A stretch of DNA of 5,884 nt from Spirochaetales bacterium (GCA_030642995.1 DAOWMR010000193.1:1-5884), one strand, 5' to 3'; positions 1-5,884 are shown, counted from the first letter of the stretch. Numbers and translations are program-made. The notes: a model not told the origin generated them from the letters alone.

Positions 1-1
1 G

Positions 2-1084
2 CTGGTCGGAGTCGGCCTCGCGACGCTTTTTTCATCTTCCTACTTCTGGGCTGAACAGCTCTATGGAGATGCTTTCAGACTGATTCGGCGCCAGGCGGTC
101 TATGTTTGCCTGGGCCTTGTTCTCGCATTTGTGGCGTCGCGCATATCTCTCGATCGCCTGCGGGGGAACGTTCTGCTTCTGCTCCTCGGCGGACTGATCA
201 GCATGATCCTCACTTTTGTTCCCGGCCTCGGTGAGGAGTATCTCGGGGCGCGTCGCTGGATCTTTTTCCTTGGGTACAGTTTCCAACCCTCGGAGCTCAT
301 CAAGGTCATTGTCATCTTCTATCTCGCCCACATTCTGAGCAAGAAAGAGGATCAACTGAACGATACATTGAACAGCATTCTGCCGCCGATGATCGTGGTT
401 GGGCTTTTCGGTGCAATCATCTATCTCCAGAACGACTTCTCAACAGCTGTTTTCGTACTTGGTCTCGCTCTTCTCATGATGTTCGTTGCACGCGTCCGGT
501 TCCGTTTCTTTGTCGGCTTTGCAATCGTGATTCTGCCATTGACGGTCATTCTGCTGCTGACTCGTGAGCACCGTGTCTTGCGGATCCTGGCCTTCATTGA
601 TCCGGAGTTGGATCGATTCGGGTCCGGCTACCAGGTGCTGGCCGCAAGGATCGCGCTGGAAAACGGAGGCGCGTGGGGTGCAGGAATCGGTCAAAGTCTG
701 CAGAAGTACGGATCGTTGCCTGAACCGCACTCGGATTTCGTATTTGCGATCGTGGGTGAAGAGTTCGGGTTTGTCGGGATCCTGTCGGTGGTGGGACTCT
801 TCGTGGCGTTCGCCGTGAAGGGCTATCAGATAGCACTTCGTGCGGCGGACACCTTCAGGTCTCTCATTGCCTTCGGCGTGACCTCTGCGATTTTCCTGCA
901 GGCGATGCTGAATATGGCGGTTGTCTGCGGACTCGTTCCGGCAACCGGCATTCCTTTGCCTTTTTTCTCCGCCGGCGGATCGTCCGTGCTCATGTCGCTC
1001 CTGATGTGCGGGCTCCTCGTCAATGTCGCGCGATCCACTGACCGGACTATCGCGGGGCCGTCGGGGGATGCGGATCATGGCTGA
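2..1084 (+). CDS. ftsW: FtsW, septal peptidoglycan polymerase (SEDS family), 5'-partial
   Basis: The frame is open from base 2, so the true start lies left of the window; 360 residues are visible before the TGA. SEDS proteins are polytopic membrane glycosyltransferases that polymerise lipid II at the septum with a class B PBP. The visible part starts within the first membrane helix, and about ten hydrophobic segments can be traced, as expected for the family. Motifs: GARRW (visible residues 82-86), FQPSE (94-98), a GGAWGAGIGQS stretch, and PHSDFVFA, whose Asp (codon at 734-736) aligns with the catalytic Asp of RodA/FtsW. The FtsW/RodA/SpoVE signature runs from NMAVVCGLVP to SAGGSS (bases 911-985). 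FtsW family members are about 360-400 residues, so little is missing. FtsW is preferred over RodA because ftsQ, ftsA and ftsZ follow. An internal GTG at 131 is not the start, since conserved helix sequence precedes it. The gene overlaps ftsQ by 8 bases. Confidence 0.95.
   Translation: MVGVGLATLFSSSYFWAEQLYGDAFRLIRRQAVYVCLGLVLAFVASRISLDRLRGNVLLLLLGGLISMILTFVPGLGEEYLGARRWIFFLGYSFQPSELIKVIVIFYLAHILSKKEDQLNDTLNSILPPMIVVGLFGAIIYLQNDFSTAVFVLGLALLMMFVARVRFRFFVGFAIVILPLTVILLLTREHRVLRILAFIDPELDRFGSGYQVLAARIALENGGAWGAGIGQSLQKYGSLPEPHSDFVFAIVGEEFGFVGILSVVGLFVAFAVKGYQIALRAADTFRSLIAFGVTSAIFLQAMLNMAVVCGLVPATGIPLPFFSAGGSSVLMSLLMCGLLVNVARSTDRTIAGPSGDADHG
1063..1068 (+). promoter_or_regulatory. ribosome binding site for ftsQ
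   Basis: The purine run GGGGGA lies 8 bases before the ATG at 1077, inside the last codons of ftsW. It decides the start: the in-frame ATGs at 1023 and 1068 are either far inside ftsW without a good site or overlap this run. Confidence 0.55.
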
Positions 1085-1907
1085 CGTGTTGACCGGCAAC
1101 CCCTTCGTTTCGAAGTCGACCAAGCCGAGGGATCGGGACAGGGTGATCCAACAGGTGCTCCTTGCGCTGGTGATCGTCCTCTCGATCGCCCTGGTTGCCG
1201 AACTCGTCTATCACCTGGCCATTGCCCCACGGCTTGCGATTTCGGTAATAGACATCGAGAACGGAACAACCATCCCGGACCAGGAGCTGTTGTCCATCGC
1301 CGGAGCACACATTGGTATGATGTACTTCAGGGTTGATACCGATGAACTTGCGAGTCGGATAGCGGCCGTCCCCGCCGTTCGCAATGTCGACGTGGATCTG
1401 GTATTTCCGAACAGGATGAAGATCAGAGTTGCCGCGCGGCAACCACTCGCCTGTGCGATAGTTGAAACCGATTCGGGTGCTCGGACGCTCGTGTTTGATG
1501 AAGAGGGCGTTGTGTTCCGCATCGGTCACGAGCCGTCGGTCGAGACGCTCCCGGTCGTTTCCGGGCTGCGGTTTCCCACGGCCGATATCGGTCTTCGACT
1601 CCCTGATGTTCTCGTAGGGTTTCTGGAAAGCCTGAGGACGCTCCGGGACGAAGCCCCGGAGCTCTACGCACTATTCAGCGAGTATCGCGTCGTCCCAAAG
1701 AATGAATCGGTGTTCGACGTTGTGCTCTACCCGATGCACTTCTCCGTGCCGGTACGGATTGGTACCAGAATTGATGCCGGCATGGTACAGTACATCGTCA
1801 TGATACTGGACATGCTGCGCCGCGAGGGTCGGCTTGAGGCCGCCGCCGAACTCGATTTCAGATCCGGCGAAGGCGTGTTACGGGCGAAGGGGGGCGACCG
1901 TGGCTGA
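1077..1907 (+). CDS. ftsQ: FtsQ/DivIB, bitopic divisome protein with POTRA domain
   Basis: 276 residues from the ATG at 1077. FtsQ/DivIB is a single-pass inner-membrane protein that links cytoplasmic division proteins to periplasmic FtsB/FtsL and the FtsW-PBP synthase. The layout fits: a short charged cytoplasmic tail (about 1-26, with KPRDRDR), one membrane helix (about 27-48), then a POTRA domain (about 54-122) that includes VIDIENGTTIPDQELL and the conserved end VRNVDVDLVFPNRMKIRVAA. A FDEEGVVF stretch (about 140-147), typical of the FtsQ beta domain, follows. The family is poorly conserved in sequence, so the call rests on architecture plus position between ftsW and ftsA. The reading frame could start earlier (1023 or 1068), but 1077 has the best ribosome binding site and gives an 8-base overlap with ftsW. 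Its TGA overlaps the ftsA start by 8 bases, suggesting coupled translation on both sides. Confidence 0.9.
   Translation: MADVLTGNPFVSKSTKPRDRDRVIQQVLLALVIVLSIALVAELVYHLAIAPRLAISVIDIENGTTIPDQELLSIAGAHIGMMYFRVDTDELASRIAAVPAVRNVDVDLVFPNRMKIRVAARQPLACAIVETDSGARTLVFDEEGVVFRIGHEPSVETLPVVSGLRFPTADIGLRLPDVLVGFLESLRTLRDEAPELYALFSEYRVVPKNESVFDVVLYPMHFSVPVRIGTRIDAGMVQYIVMILDMLRREGRLEAAAELDFRSGEGVLRAKGGDRG
1887..1894 (+). promoter_or_regulatory. ribosome binding site for ftsA
   Basis: AAGGGGGG lies 5 bases before the GTG at 1900, within the last codons of ftsQ. It supports the GTG as the ftsA start over the ATG at 1915 and the far-upstream in-frame ATG at 1834. Confidence 0.6.
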
Positions 1908-3135
1908 TGATCGGATGATTGTCGGACTGGATATCGGCACCACGACCGTCACTGCGGTCATCGGTGAGTATGGCGAAGAAAACGAATTTGAAATAATCGG
2001 CATAGGAACTGCTCCGTCTCACGGCCTGCGACGCGGTGTTGTGATCAATATTGAGGCAACGTTGCGAAGCGTTGCCTCAGCGGTGGAAGCTGCCGAACAG
2101 ATGGCGGGCCGGGAGGTCACCGAAGTGGTCACCGGGATTGCCGGCGGGCACATTGAGGGGCTCAATTCACGGGGTGTTGTCGCAGTGACGGGAAAGGGTC
2201 GCGAGATAACCGGGGATGACGTGGCGCGGGTCATTGACGCCGCAAAGGCTGTTGTTATTCCGATGGACCGCGAAGTGATCCATGTAATTCCCCAGGAGTT
2301 TGTGGTTGACGATCAGGGCGGGATCAAGAATCCGCTGGACATGATAGGCGTACGGTTGGAGGCCGAGGTACACATCATCACCGGATCGGTGACTTCCGCG
2401 CAGAATCTCGTGAAATGTGTGAACCGCGCCGGCTTCAAGGTGAATGATATTGTCCTCGAGTCGCTTGCAGGCGGAAAGGCCGTGCTGACTGATGACGAGC
2501 AGGAACTCGGTGTTCTGCTGATTGATCTCGGCGGCGGAACCACGGACATACTCGTCTATCGGGAGGGGGCTCCATACTACACCAGCGTTCTTCCGGTTGG
2601 TGGCGCCCAGGTCACCGGTGATCTCTCAATCATGCTCAAGACGCCCACCGATGCCGCCGAGCGGATCAAACAGGACGCCGGTTGCTGTTTCATGCCGATG
2701 GTGGAGACCGGCGAGCCCGTGATCATCCCCGGCGTGGGGGGGCGGCCTCCGGCGGCCATTGATCGGAGAGAGCTTTGTAGAATAATTCAACCCCGAATGG
2801 CTGAAATTCTCGCAATGGTCAAGGAAAGGATAGAACCCAAAGGCTACCTGCCGCATCTGGGCGCAGGCATAGTGCTGACCGGCGGCGGTGCGCTTCTTCC
2901 GGGTGTCGTTGAGCTTGCGAGTGAGATATTCGACACCACCGCGAGGATCGGGCAGCCGGGCAATCTTGGTGGAATCGGGCCGGTGTATCAGACGCCCGAG
3001 TGCTCCACTGCGGTTGGTCTCGTACTCTACGCAGCGGTCCGAGGCGCCGGCGGAGACCCTGCGATGTCGGAGAACGCCGCCGATGCGGGTGTGATGAAGG
3101 GCGTGCGGCGCTGGCTGCGCAATTTCTTCGAGTAG
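1900..3135 (+). CDS. ftsA: FtsA, actin-like membrane anchor of the Z-ring
   Basis: 411 residues from the GTG at 1900. FtsA is an actin/Hsp70-fold ATP-binding protein that polymerises on the inner membrane, binds the FtsZ C-terminal peptide and recruits later division proteins. Visible motifs: phosphate-1 loop GLDIGTTT (9-16); the FtsA-specific 1C (SHS2) domain, about 82-164, starting at GGHIEGLNSRG; phosphate-2 loop IDLGGGTTD (208-216); adenosine-binding VLTGGG (325-330); and a C-terminal helix GVMKGVRRWLRNFFE (397-411), basic and hydrophobic, matching the amphipathic membrane-targeting helix of the family. The 1C domain rules out MreB or DnaK. The length is near the usual 400-420. The start overlaps the ftsQ stop by 8 bases and has a strong purine-rich site in front. 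An ATG at 1915 would remove only five residues and is the main alternative. A strong hairpin lies inside the coding region at 2051-2080. Confidence 0.97.
   Translation: MADDRMIVGLDIGTTTVTAVIGEYGEENEFEIIGIGTAPSHGLRRGVVINIEATLRSVASAVEAAEQMAGREVTEVVTGIAGGHIEGLNSRGVVAVTGKGREITGDDVARVIDAAKAVVIPMDREVIHVIPQEFVVDDQGGIKNPLDMIGVRLEAEVHIITGSVTSAQNLVKCVNRAGFKVNDIVLESLAGGKAVLTDDEQELGVLLIDLGGGTTDILVYREGAPYYTSVLPVGGAQVTGDLSIMLKTPTDAAERIKQDAGCCFMPMVETGEPVIIPGVGGRPPAAIDRRELCRIIQPRMAEILAMVKERIEPKGYLPHLGAGIVLTGGGALLPGVVELASEIFDTTARIGQPGNLGGIGPVYQTPECSTAVGLVLYAAVRGAGGDPAMSENAADAGVMKGVRRWLRNFFE
2051..2080 (+). repeat. perfect inverted repeat / hairpin inside ftsA
   Basis: TGAGGCAACG (2052-2061) and CGTTGCCTCA (2070-2079) are exact reverse complements. 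In RNA the stem extends inward by a U·G and a U-A pair to a GCGA tetraloop (2064-2067, GNRA type), and outward by a further U·G pair (2051/2080). It lies about 150 bases into ftsA and encodes an alpha-helical part of the protein (IEATLRSVASA). The base pairing is seen directly; any function is inference. There is no U-run after it, so it is not a standard terminator. Confidence 0.8.
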
Positions 3136-3143
3136 GAATGAGT

Positions 3144-3157
3144 CCGGGAGTTCCCGG
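3144..3157 (+). repeat. short inverted repeat in the ftsA-ftsZ gap
   Basis: CCGGGA (3144-3149) and TCCCGG (3152-3157) are exact reverse complements around GT. As RNA it would more likely form 5 G-C pairs with an AGUU loop. It sits 9 bases after the ftsA stop in the only gap of the operon (3136-3191). It lacks the U-run of a Rho-independent terminator. It could be a weak processing or pausing element, or an operator half-site pair; no function can be assigned. An AT-rich TATAAG at 3163-3168 follows but has no convincing -35 partner. Confidence 0.5.
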
Positions 3158-3181
3158 TACCATATAAGAGCTTCGATACCT

Positions 3182-3189
3182 GGGAGGGG
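3182..3189 (+). promoter_or_regulatory. strong ribosome binding site for ftsZ
   Basis: GGGAGGGG lies just upstream of the ATG at 3192, with the GGAG core 5 bases from it. It is the clearest Shine-Dalgarno sequence in the window, fitting the high FtsZ output that cells need compared with FtsA and FtsQ. It is the only complete gene start here that does not overlap the preceding gene. Confidence 0.75.
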
Positions 3190-3191
3190 AT

Positions 3192-4376
3192 ATGAAGATC
3201 GAGATTCAGGACGACGCGCGGATCCTCGGTGAGGCCTACGGGAGCCCAACTGTCATCAAAGTGATCGGCGTCGGCGGAGGCGGCAGCAATGCCGTCAACC
3301 GCATGATCGCCGCGGGTGTGCAGAATGTTGAGTTTTGTGCCGTCAACACAGACCTGCAGGCGCTGCAACGGTCAAACGCCGAAGTCCGGTTGCCTCTGGG
3401 ATCAGAGCTTACCGGTGGATTAGGCGCCGGCGGACGACCGGAAATCGGCGAGAACGCCGCGCTGGAAGACAAGAACGAAATTCAGCGGGTCGTGCAGGGT
3501 GCGGACATGGTGTTCATCACCGCGGGCATGGGGGGCGGTACCGGAACCGGTGCTGCGCCGATTATCGCCCAGGTCGCGCGGGACATGGGAATCCTCACCG
3601 TGGCGTGCGTGACGAAGCCGTTTGATTTTGAACGGCAATACAAGATGTCGCTCGCCGAGGAAGGCATCAGAAAGCTCCGCGACGCCGTTGACACGCTCAT
3701 CGTCATACCGAATCAGCATCTGATGAAGATCGTGGACAAGAAAACGCCGATCACGGAGGCGTTCCTCATGGCGGATGACGTTCTGCGGCAGGCAGTCCAG
3801 GGAATCTCCGATCTGATTACCAAGCCGGGTGAGATCAACATAGATTTCGCGGACGTGCGAACCATCATGCACGGCCAGGGCGAGGCACTCATGGGTGTTG
3901 GTGTGGGCGACGGGGACAATCGGGCCGTCGACGCCGCCACCTCGGCGATTAACAATCCGCTTCTTGAAGATGCCAGGATTGAAGGCGCCAAGGGTATCCT
4001 CGTCAACGTTTCGGGCGGAATGGATTTTGCGTTGAGTGAGTACGAAGAGATCCTCAACATCATTACCGCGAACGCTGATGAAGATGCGTTGATCATAGCC
4101 GGCACGGCGATTGATGAACTCATGGAACATGAGATCACGGTCAGCGTTATTGCGACCGGATTCAATCGCGAGCCGGACCTCTCCACGCCGGTTCGGGCGC
4201 GTACGGAGAGTGACGAAGAATACATATCGCTCGACAAGTGGTCGGAAATGACTCGCAGTCGATTGAAGACAAGCCGAGATGAGCTGTTGCGACACGAGCA
4301 GGAGCCCATGGGTGAGCTCGGGATACCGGCCGTTCTTCGGTATCAGCAAGTCGCCGGCGGTGAGCATGGCGCCTGA
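3192..4376 (+). CDS. ftsZ: FtsZ, tubulin-like GTPase forming the Z-ring
   Basis: 394 residues. FtsZ polymerises with GTP on the cytoplasmic side of the membrane at midcell and organises septal wall synthesis. Visible features: an N-terminal extension of about 20 residues; the T1 glycine loop VIGVGGGGSNAVNRM (24-38 region); NTDLQAL (52-58); GLGAGGRPEIG (77-86); the tubulin signature GGGTGTG (114-120); the T7 synergy loop NIDFAD (216-221) with the Asp residues needed for GTP hydrolysis; and the C-terminal subdomain with IAGTAIDELMEHEITVSVIA (about 301-320). A short variable linker of roughly 45 residues leads to the conserved C-terminal peptide GELGIPAVLRYQQ (374-386), the docking site for FtsA. 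Eight more residues (VAGGEHGA) follow, and the DNA for their end overlaps the start of xerD. All key residues are intact. A strong ribosome binding site lies before the ATG, 56 bases after the ftsA stop. Confidence 0.99.
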   Translation: MKIEIQDDARILGEAYGSPTVIKVIGVGGGGSNAVNRMIAAGVQNVEFCAVNTDLQALQRSNAEVRLPLGSELTGGLGAGGRPEIGENAALEDKNEIQRVVQGADMVFITAGMGGGTGTGAAPIIAQVARDMGILTVACVTKPFDFERQYKMSLAEEGIRKLRDAVDTLIVIPNQHLMKIVDKKTPITEAFLMADDVLRQAVQGISDLITKPGEINIDFADVRTIMHGQGEALMGVGVGDGDNRAVDAATSAINNPLLEDARIEGAKGILVNVSGGMDFALSEYEEILNIITANADEDALIIAGTAIDELMEHEITVSVIATGFNREPDLSTPVRARTESDEEYISLDKWSEMTRSRLKTSRDELLRHEQEPMGELGIPAVLRYQQVAGGEHGA

Positions 4377-5253
4377 TCCGCTGCTCGCAGAGTTCGAAGA
4401 CTATCTCTCGGCAGGCTTGCGGCTTTCCCGACAAACGGTGGATACTTATGTCCGCGATTGCCGGCTCTTTGCGGCATGGACGGCACGGCATGATCTCACA
4501 CCGCTCACGGTAGGTACCGGGGATGTCATCGACTTCCTCATTGCCCGCCAGACCGAAGAGGGGATAGACCAACGCACCATTGCCAAGATTGTCAGCGCAC
4601 TGCGCTCGTTCTTCGGGTATCTCTGTTTGCAGGGCACGCGGCTGGAGAATCCGGCGATGCTCGTTGAATTGCCTCGGGCCTCGCACCGCATTCCCGGAGT
4701 GCTGAAGGTGACCGAGGTAGAGGAAATCCTCGCGGCAATAGATACCGGGAGCCCGCTCGGGTTGCGCGACCGCGCGCTGTCCGAGCTGATCTACTCCTGT
4801 GGTCTTCGAGTATCCGAGGCCGTTGAACTGACCCTGGATCGCGTGTTTCTCAAGGAACGACTCATACGTGTGCAGGGCAAGGGAGACAAGGAGCGATTGG
4901 TTCCCATGGGCGAGCACGCCCGGGATTGGCTCCGCCGGTATCTGGAGGAGGCGCGTCCACAGTTGGCCGGACGGCCGGTGGAGTCGCTCTTCCTGAACCG
5001 CCGCGGAGACGGTCTCTCACGCAAGGGAATGTGGAAACGATTTCGCCAGATCGCGACGATCGCGGGTGTTGACGCCAAGGTTCATACGCTGCGCCACTCG
5101 TTTGCCACCCATTTGCTGGAAGGCGGAGCAGATCTCCGTGCTGTTCAGGAATTGCTCGGCCACGCGGACATATCCACCACGCAGATATACACGCATGTGG
5201 ATTCAGAAGAGTTGAAAACATACCATGCGGACTACCATCCGCGGGGCAGGTGA
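4366..5253 (+). CDS. xerD: XerD-type site-specific tyrosine recombinase
   Basis: 295 residues from the ATG at 4366. XerC/XerD recombinases resolve chromosome dimers at dif near the terminus during division. The N-terminal SAM-like core-binding domain spans about 1-105, with LRLSRQTVDTYVRDCRLF and RTIAKIVSALRSFFGYL. The catalytic domain has the full set: R148 (CGLRVSEA), K172 (GKGDKERLVPM), H240 and R243 (HTLRHSFATHLLEGGADLR), H266 (LLGHADISTTQ) and nucleophile Y275 (IYTHV). R148 and K172 fall at the same numbers as in E. coli XerD as I recall it, and the ending YHADYHPRGR resembles the XerD C-terminus, so XerD is favoured over XerC. The ATG overlaps the ftsZ stop by 11 bases. The ribosome binding site is weak (GGCGG at 4356-4360, GGTGAG at 4359-4364 too close), suggesting translation coupled to ftsZ. 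A GTG at 4360 is a possible alternative start. No dif-like site is visible in the window. Confidence 0.93.
   Translation: MAPDPLLAEFEDYLSAGLRLSRQTVDTYVRDCRLFAAWTARHDLTPLTVGTGDVIDFLIARQTEEGIDQRTIAKIVSALRSFFGYLCLQGTRLENPAMLVELPRASHRIPGVLKVTEVEEILAAIDTGSPLGLRDRALSELIYSCGLRVSEAVELTLDRVFLKERLIRVQGKGDKERLVPMGEHARDWLRRYLEEARPQLAGRPVESLFLNRRGDGLSRKGMWKRFRQIATIAGVDAKVHTLRHSFATHLLEGGADLRAVQELLGHADISTTQIYTHVDSEELKTYHADYHPRGR
5248..5250 (+). promoter_or_regulatory. putative ribosome binding site of the TPR lipoprotein gene
   Basis: GGGGCAGG ends at 5250 within the last xerD codons. Its AGG lies 4 bases before the ATG at 5255. The site is short and close, but it supports that ATG, which begins 1 base after the xerD stop codon. 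Confidence 0.4.
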
Positions 5254-5254
5254 A

Positions 5255-5884
5255 ATGAAGCACGAGAGGAAACGGACACGTAAAGGAGTTGCTGATCTCA
5301 TTCTGATCGCCGTCATTGCAGCCCTTCTTGCCGCGTGTTCGAGCGATCCTCGGATGGACGCACTCTTGCAGATGGAACAACCGTCCGAACTCGCACCCTC
5401 ACCGGAGCGTATTCAGGAGCTGAAGGAAACGATTGCTGAGTACGAAGAGATTGTGAATCAGAAAGTGGAAGCGGCACACAAACAGGCGAGCTATCTCAAG
5501 CTCCTCGCTCAGGAGTACATGAGGTACGAACTCTACGGTCCTGCGCTCGAGGCACTGGAGGAGGCTCTCCTCATTGAGCCGCAAAATCAGGTGCTGCACC
5601 AACTCGCGGGTGTCTGCTCGGGTTACCTTGCCAAGGCGCAGGCCCGTCCGGAGGTTCGCGCAATGTATCTCGTCATGGCGGAGCAATTCTACAAGATGAG
5701 TCTGGAGATTGATCCGAACTACCAGGACGGGCTCTACGCGCTGGGAACTCTCTACCATTTTGAGATGGCTCGTCACCTGGATGCAATCCAGGTGCTCGAG
5801 AACCTCCTTGATCAATCGCCGTCGCATATCCCGGCCCTCTTCGTGCTGGCTCGTGCGCATGCCGCTCTGGGAAACATTGAAGAC
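5255..5884 (+). CDS. TPR-repeat lipoprotein, 3'-partial
   Basis: An ATG one base after the xerD stop opens a frame of 210 codons that stays open to the window edge, so the C-terminus is missing. The N-terminus is a lipoprotein signal: a basic n-region (KHERKRTRK), a hydrophobic core (about 12-26), and lipobox L25-A26-A27-C28, giving a mature protein starting C-S-S-D. After a short linker comes a charged helical, possibly coiled-coil segment (about 51-76). TPR-like helix pairs follow: about 77-110 (Y..LLAQEY...Y.PALEALEEALLIEP), 112-154 (a longer unit ending YKMSLEIDPN), 157-190 (GLYALGTLYHF...DAIQVLENLLDQSP) and the start of a fourth (PALFVLARAHAALGN). TPRs bind protein partners. The product should be membrane-anchored on the periplasmic side or outer surface. 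Position implies co-expression with ftsZ and xerD; its partner and role are unknown. From memory, Borrelia has a TPR protein just after ftsZ, which may be the orthologue. Confidence 0.88.
   Translation, partial: MKHERKRTRKGVADLILIAVIAALLAACSSDPRMDALLQMEQPSELAPSPERIQELKETIAEYEEIVNQKVEAAHKQASYLKLLAQEYMRYELYGPALEALEEALLIEPQNQVLHQLAGVCSGYLAKAQARPEVRAMYLVMAEQFYKMSLEIDPNYQDGLYALGTLYHFEMARHLDAIQVLENLLDQSPSHIPALFVLARAHAALGNIED

Noticed and set aside
440..1123. Minus-strand open frame opposite ftsW/ftsQ (about 227 codons)
   Set aside because: Its composition is rich in R, H, E and Q, typical of a shadow frame opposite a hydrophobic protein; no known motif is visible.
1582..1591. Palindrome CCGATATCGG inside ftsQ
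   Set aside because: Ten bases, isolated, within a coding region and with no partner site; expected by chance at this composition.
3139..3168. Possible sigma-70 promoter before ftsZ using TATAAG at 3163-3168
   Set aside because: Sequences 16-18 bases upstream (such as TGAGTC or GAGTCC) do not resemble TTGACA, and there is no extended -10; too weak to annotate as a promoter.
3537..3551. GGTACCGG/AACCGGT inverted repeats in ftsZ
   Set aside because: They arise from the Gly-Thr-Gly-Thr-Gly codons of the GTP-binding signature.
4279..4365. Upstream in-frame extension of xerD to an ATG at 4279
   Set aside because: It would overlap ftsZ by almost 100 bases, adds residues with no match to Xer proteins, and has no good ribosome binding site; the ATG at 4366 gives the usual family length.
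3420..4367. Long open frame on the minus strand opposite ftsZ (about 315 codons)
   Set aside because: It lies wholly antisense to a clear ftsZ, has no recognisable domain, and is explained by the codon bias of the + strand gene.
4037..5451. A 15-base direct repeat, TGAGTACGAAGAGAT, in ftsZ (4037-4051) and in the lipoprotein gene (5437-5451)
   Set aside because: Both copies are in the same codon phase and encode EYEEI in acidic helices, so shared codon choice explains it; flanking bases do not match.
5399..5860. Minus-strand open frame of 153 codons near the right end
   Set aside because: The + strand here encodes a lipoprotein signal and TPR repeats in one open frame from 5255, a much better explanation.

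Overview
The window is a tight, one-strand (+) cell-division operon. In order it carries the 3' part of ftsW (peptidoglycan polymerase), ftsQ (divIB), ftsA, ftsZ, a XerD-type tyrosine recombinase, and the 5' part of a gene for a TPR-repeat lipoprotein that runs off the right edge. All genes point the same way. Neighbours overlap by 8 bases (ftsW/ftsQ), 8 bases (ftsQ/ftsA) and 11 bases (ftsZ/xerD), or are 1 base apart (xerD/lipoprotein). The only real gap is 56 bases between ftsA and ftsZ. No stretch longer than 300 bases lacks a gene. I see no rRNA, tRNA, CRISPR array, insertion sequence or convincing Rho-independent terminator.

The organism is most likely a spirochaete (Spirochaetales, Spirochaeta/Treponema-like) of moderately high G+C, judged by eye. 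This is inference from gene order. ftsW is joined directly to ftsQ without the murG-murC-ddl block found there in gammaproteobacteria. ftsZ is followed by a recombinase and then a TPR lipoprotein. From memory, Borrelia also has ftsW-ftsQ-ftsA-ftsZ followed by a TPR protein and dprA. A species cannot be named from the sequence.

How the genes work together: FtsZ polymerises into the Z-ring. FtsA, an actin-like ATPase with a C-terminal amphipathic helix, ties the FtsZ tail to the membrane. FtsQ bridges the cytoplasm and periplasm with its POTRA domain and helps bring in FtsW, which polymerises septal glycan strands. XerD, normally with a XerC partner, resolves chromosome dimers at dif during division. 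The lipoprotein is probably an envelope scaffold, but its role is not known from the sequence.

This is core, conserved machinery, and I do not see a wholly new system. The points most worth a second look are: the lipoprotein gene placed in translational contact with the division genes; a 12-bp perfect-to-wobble hairpin with a GCGA tetraloop inside the ftsA coding region; the small inverted repeat in the lone intergenic gap before ftsZ; and the matching 8-base stop/start overlaps at two successive junctions.
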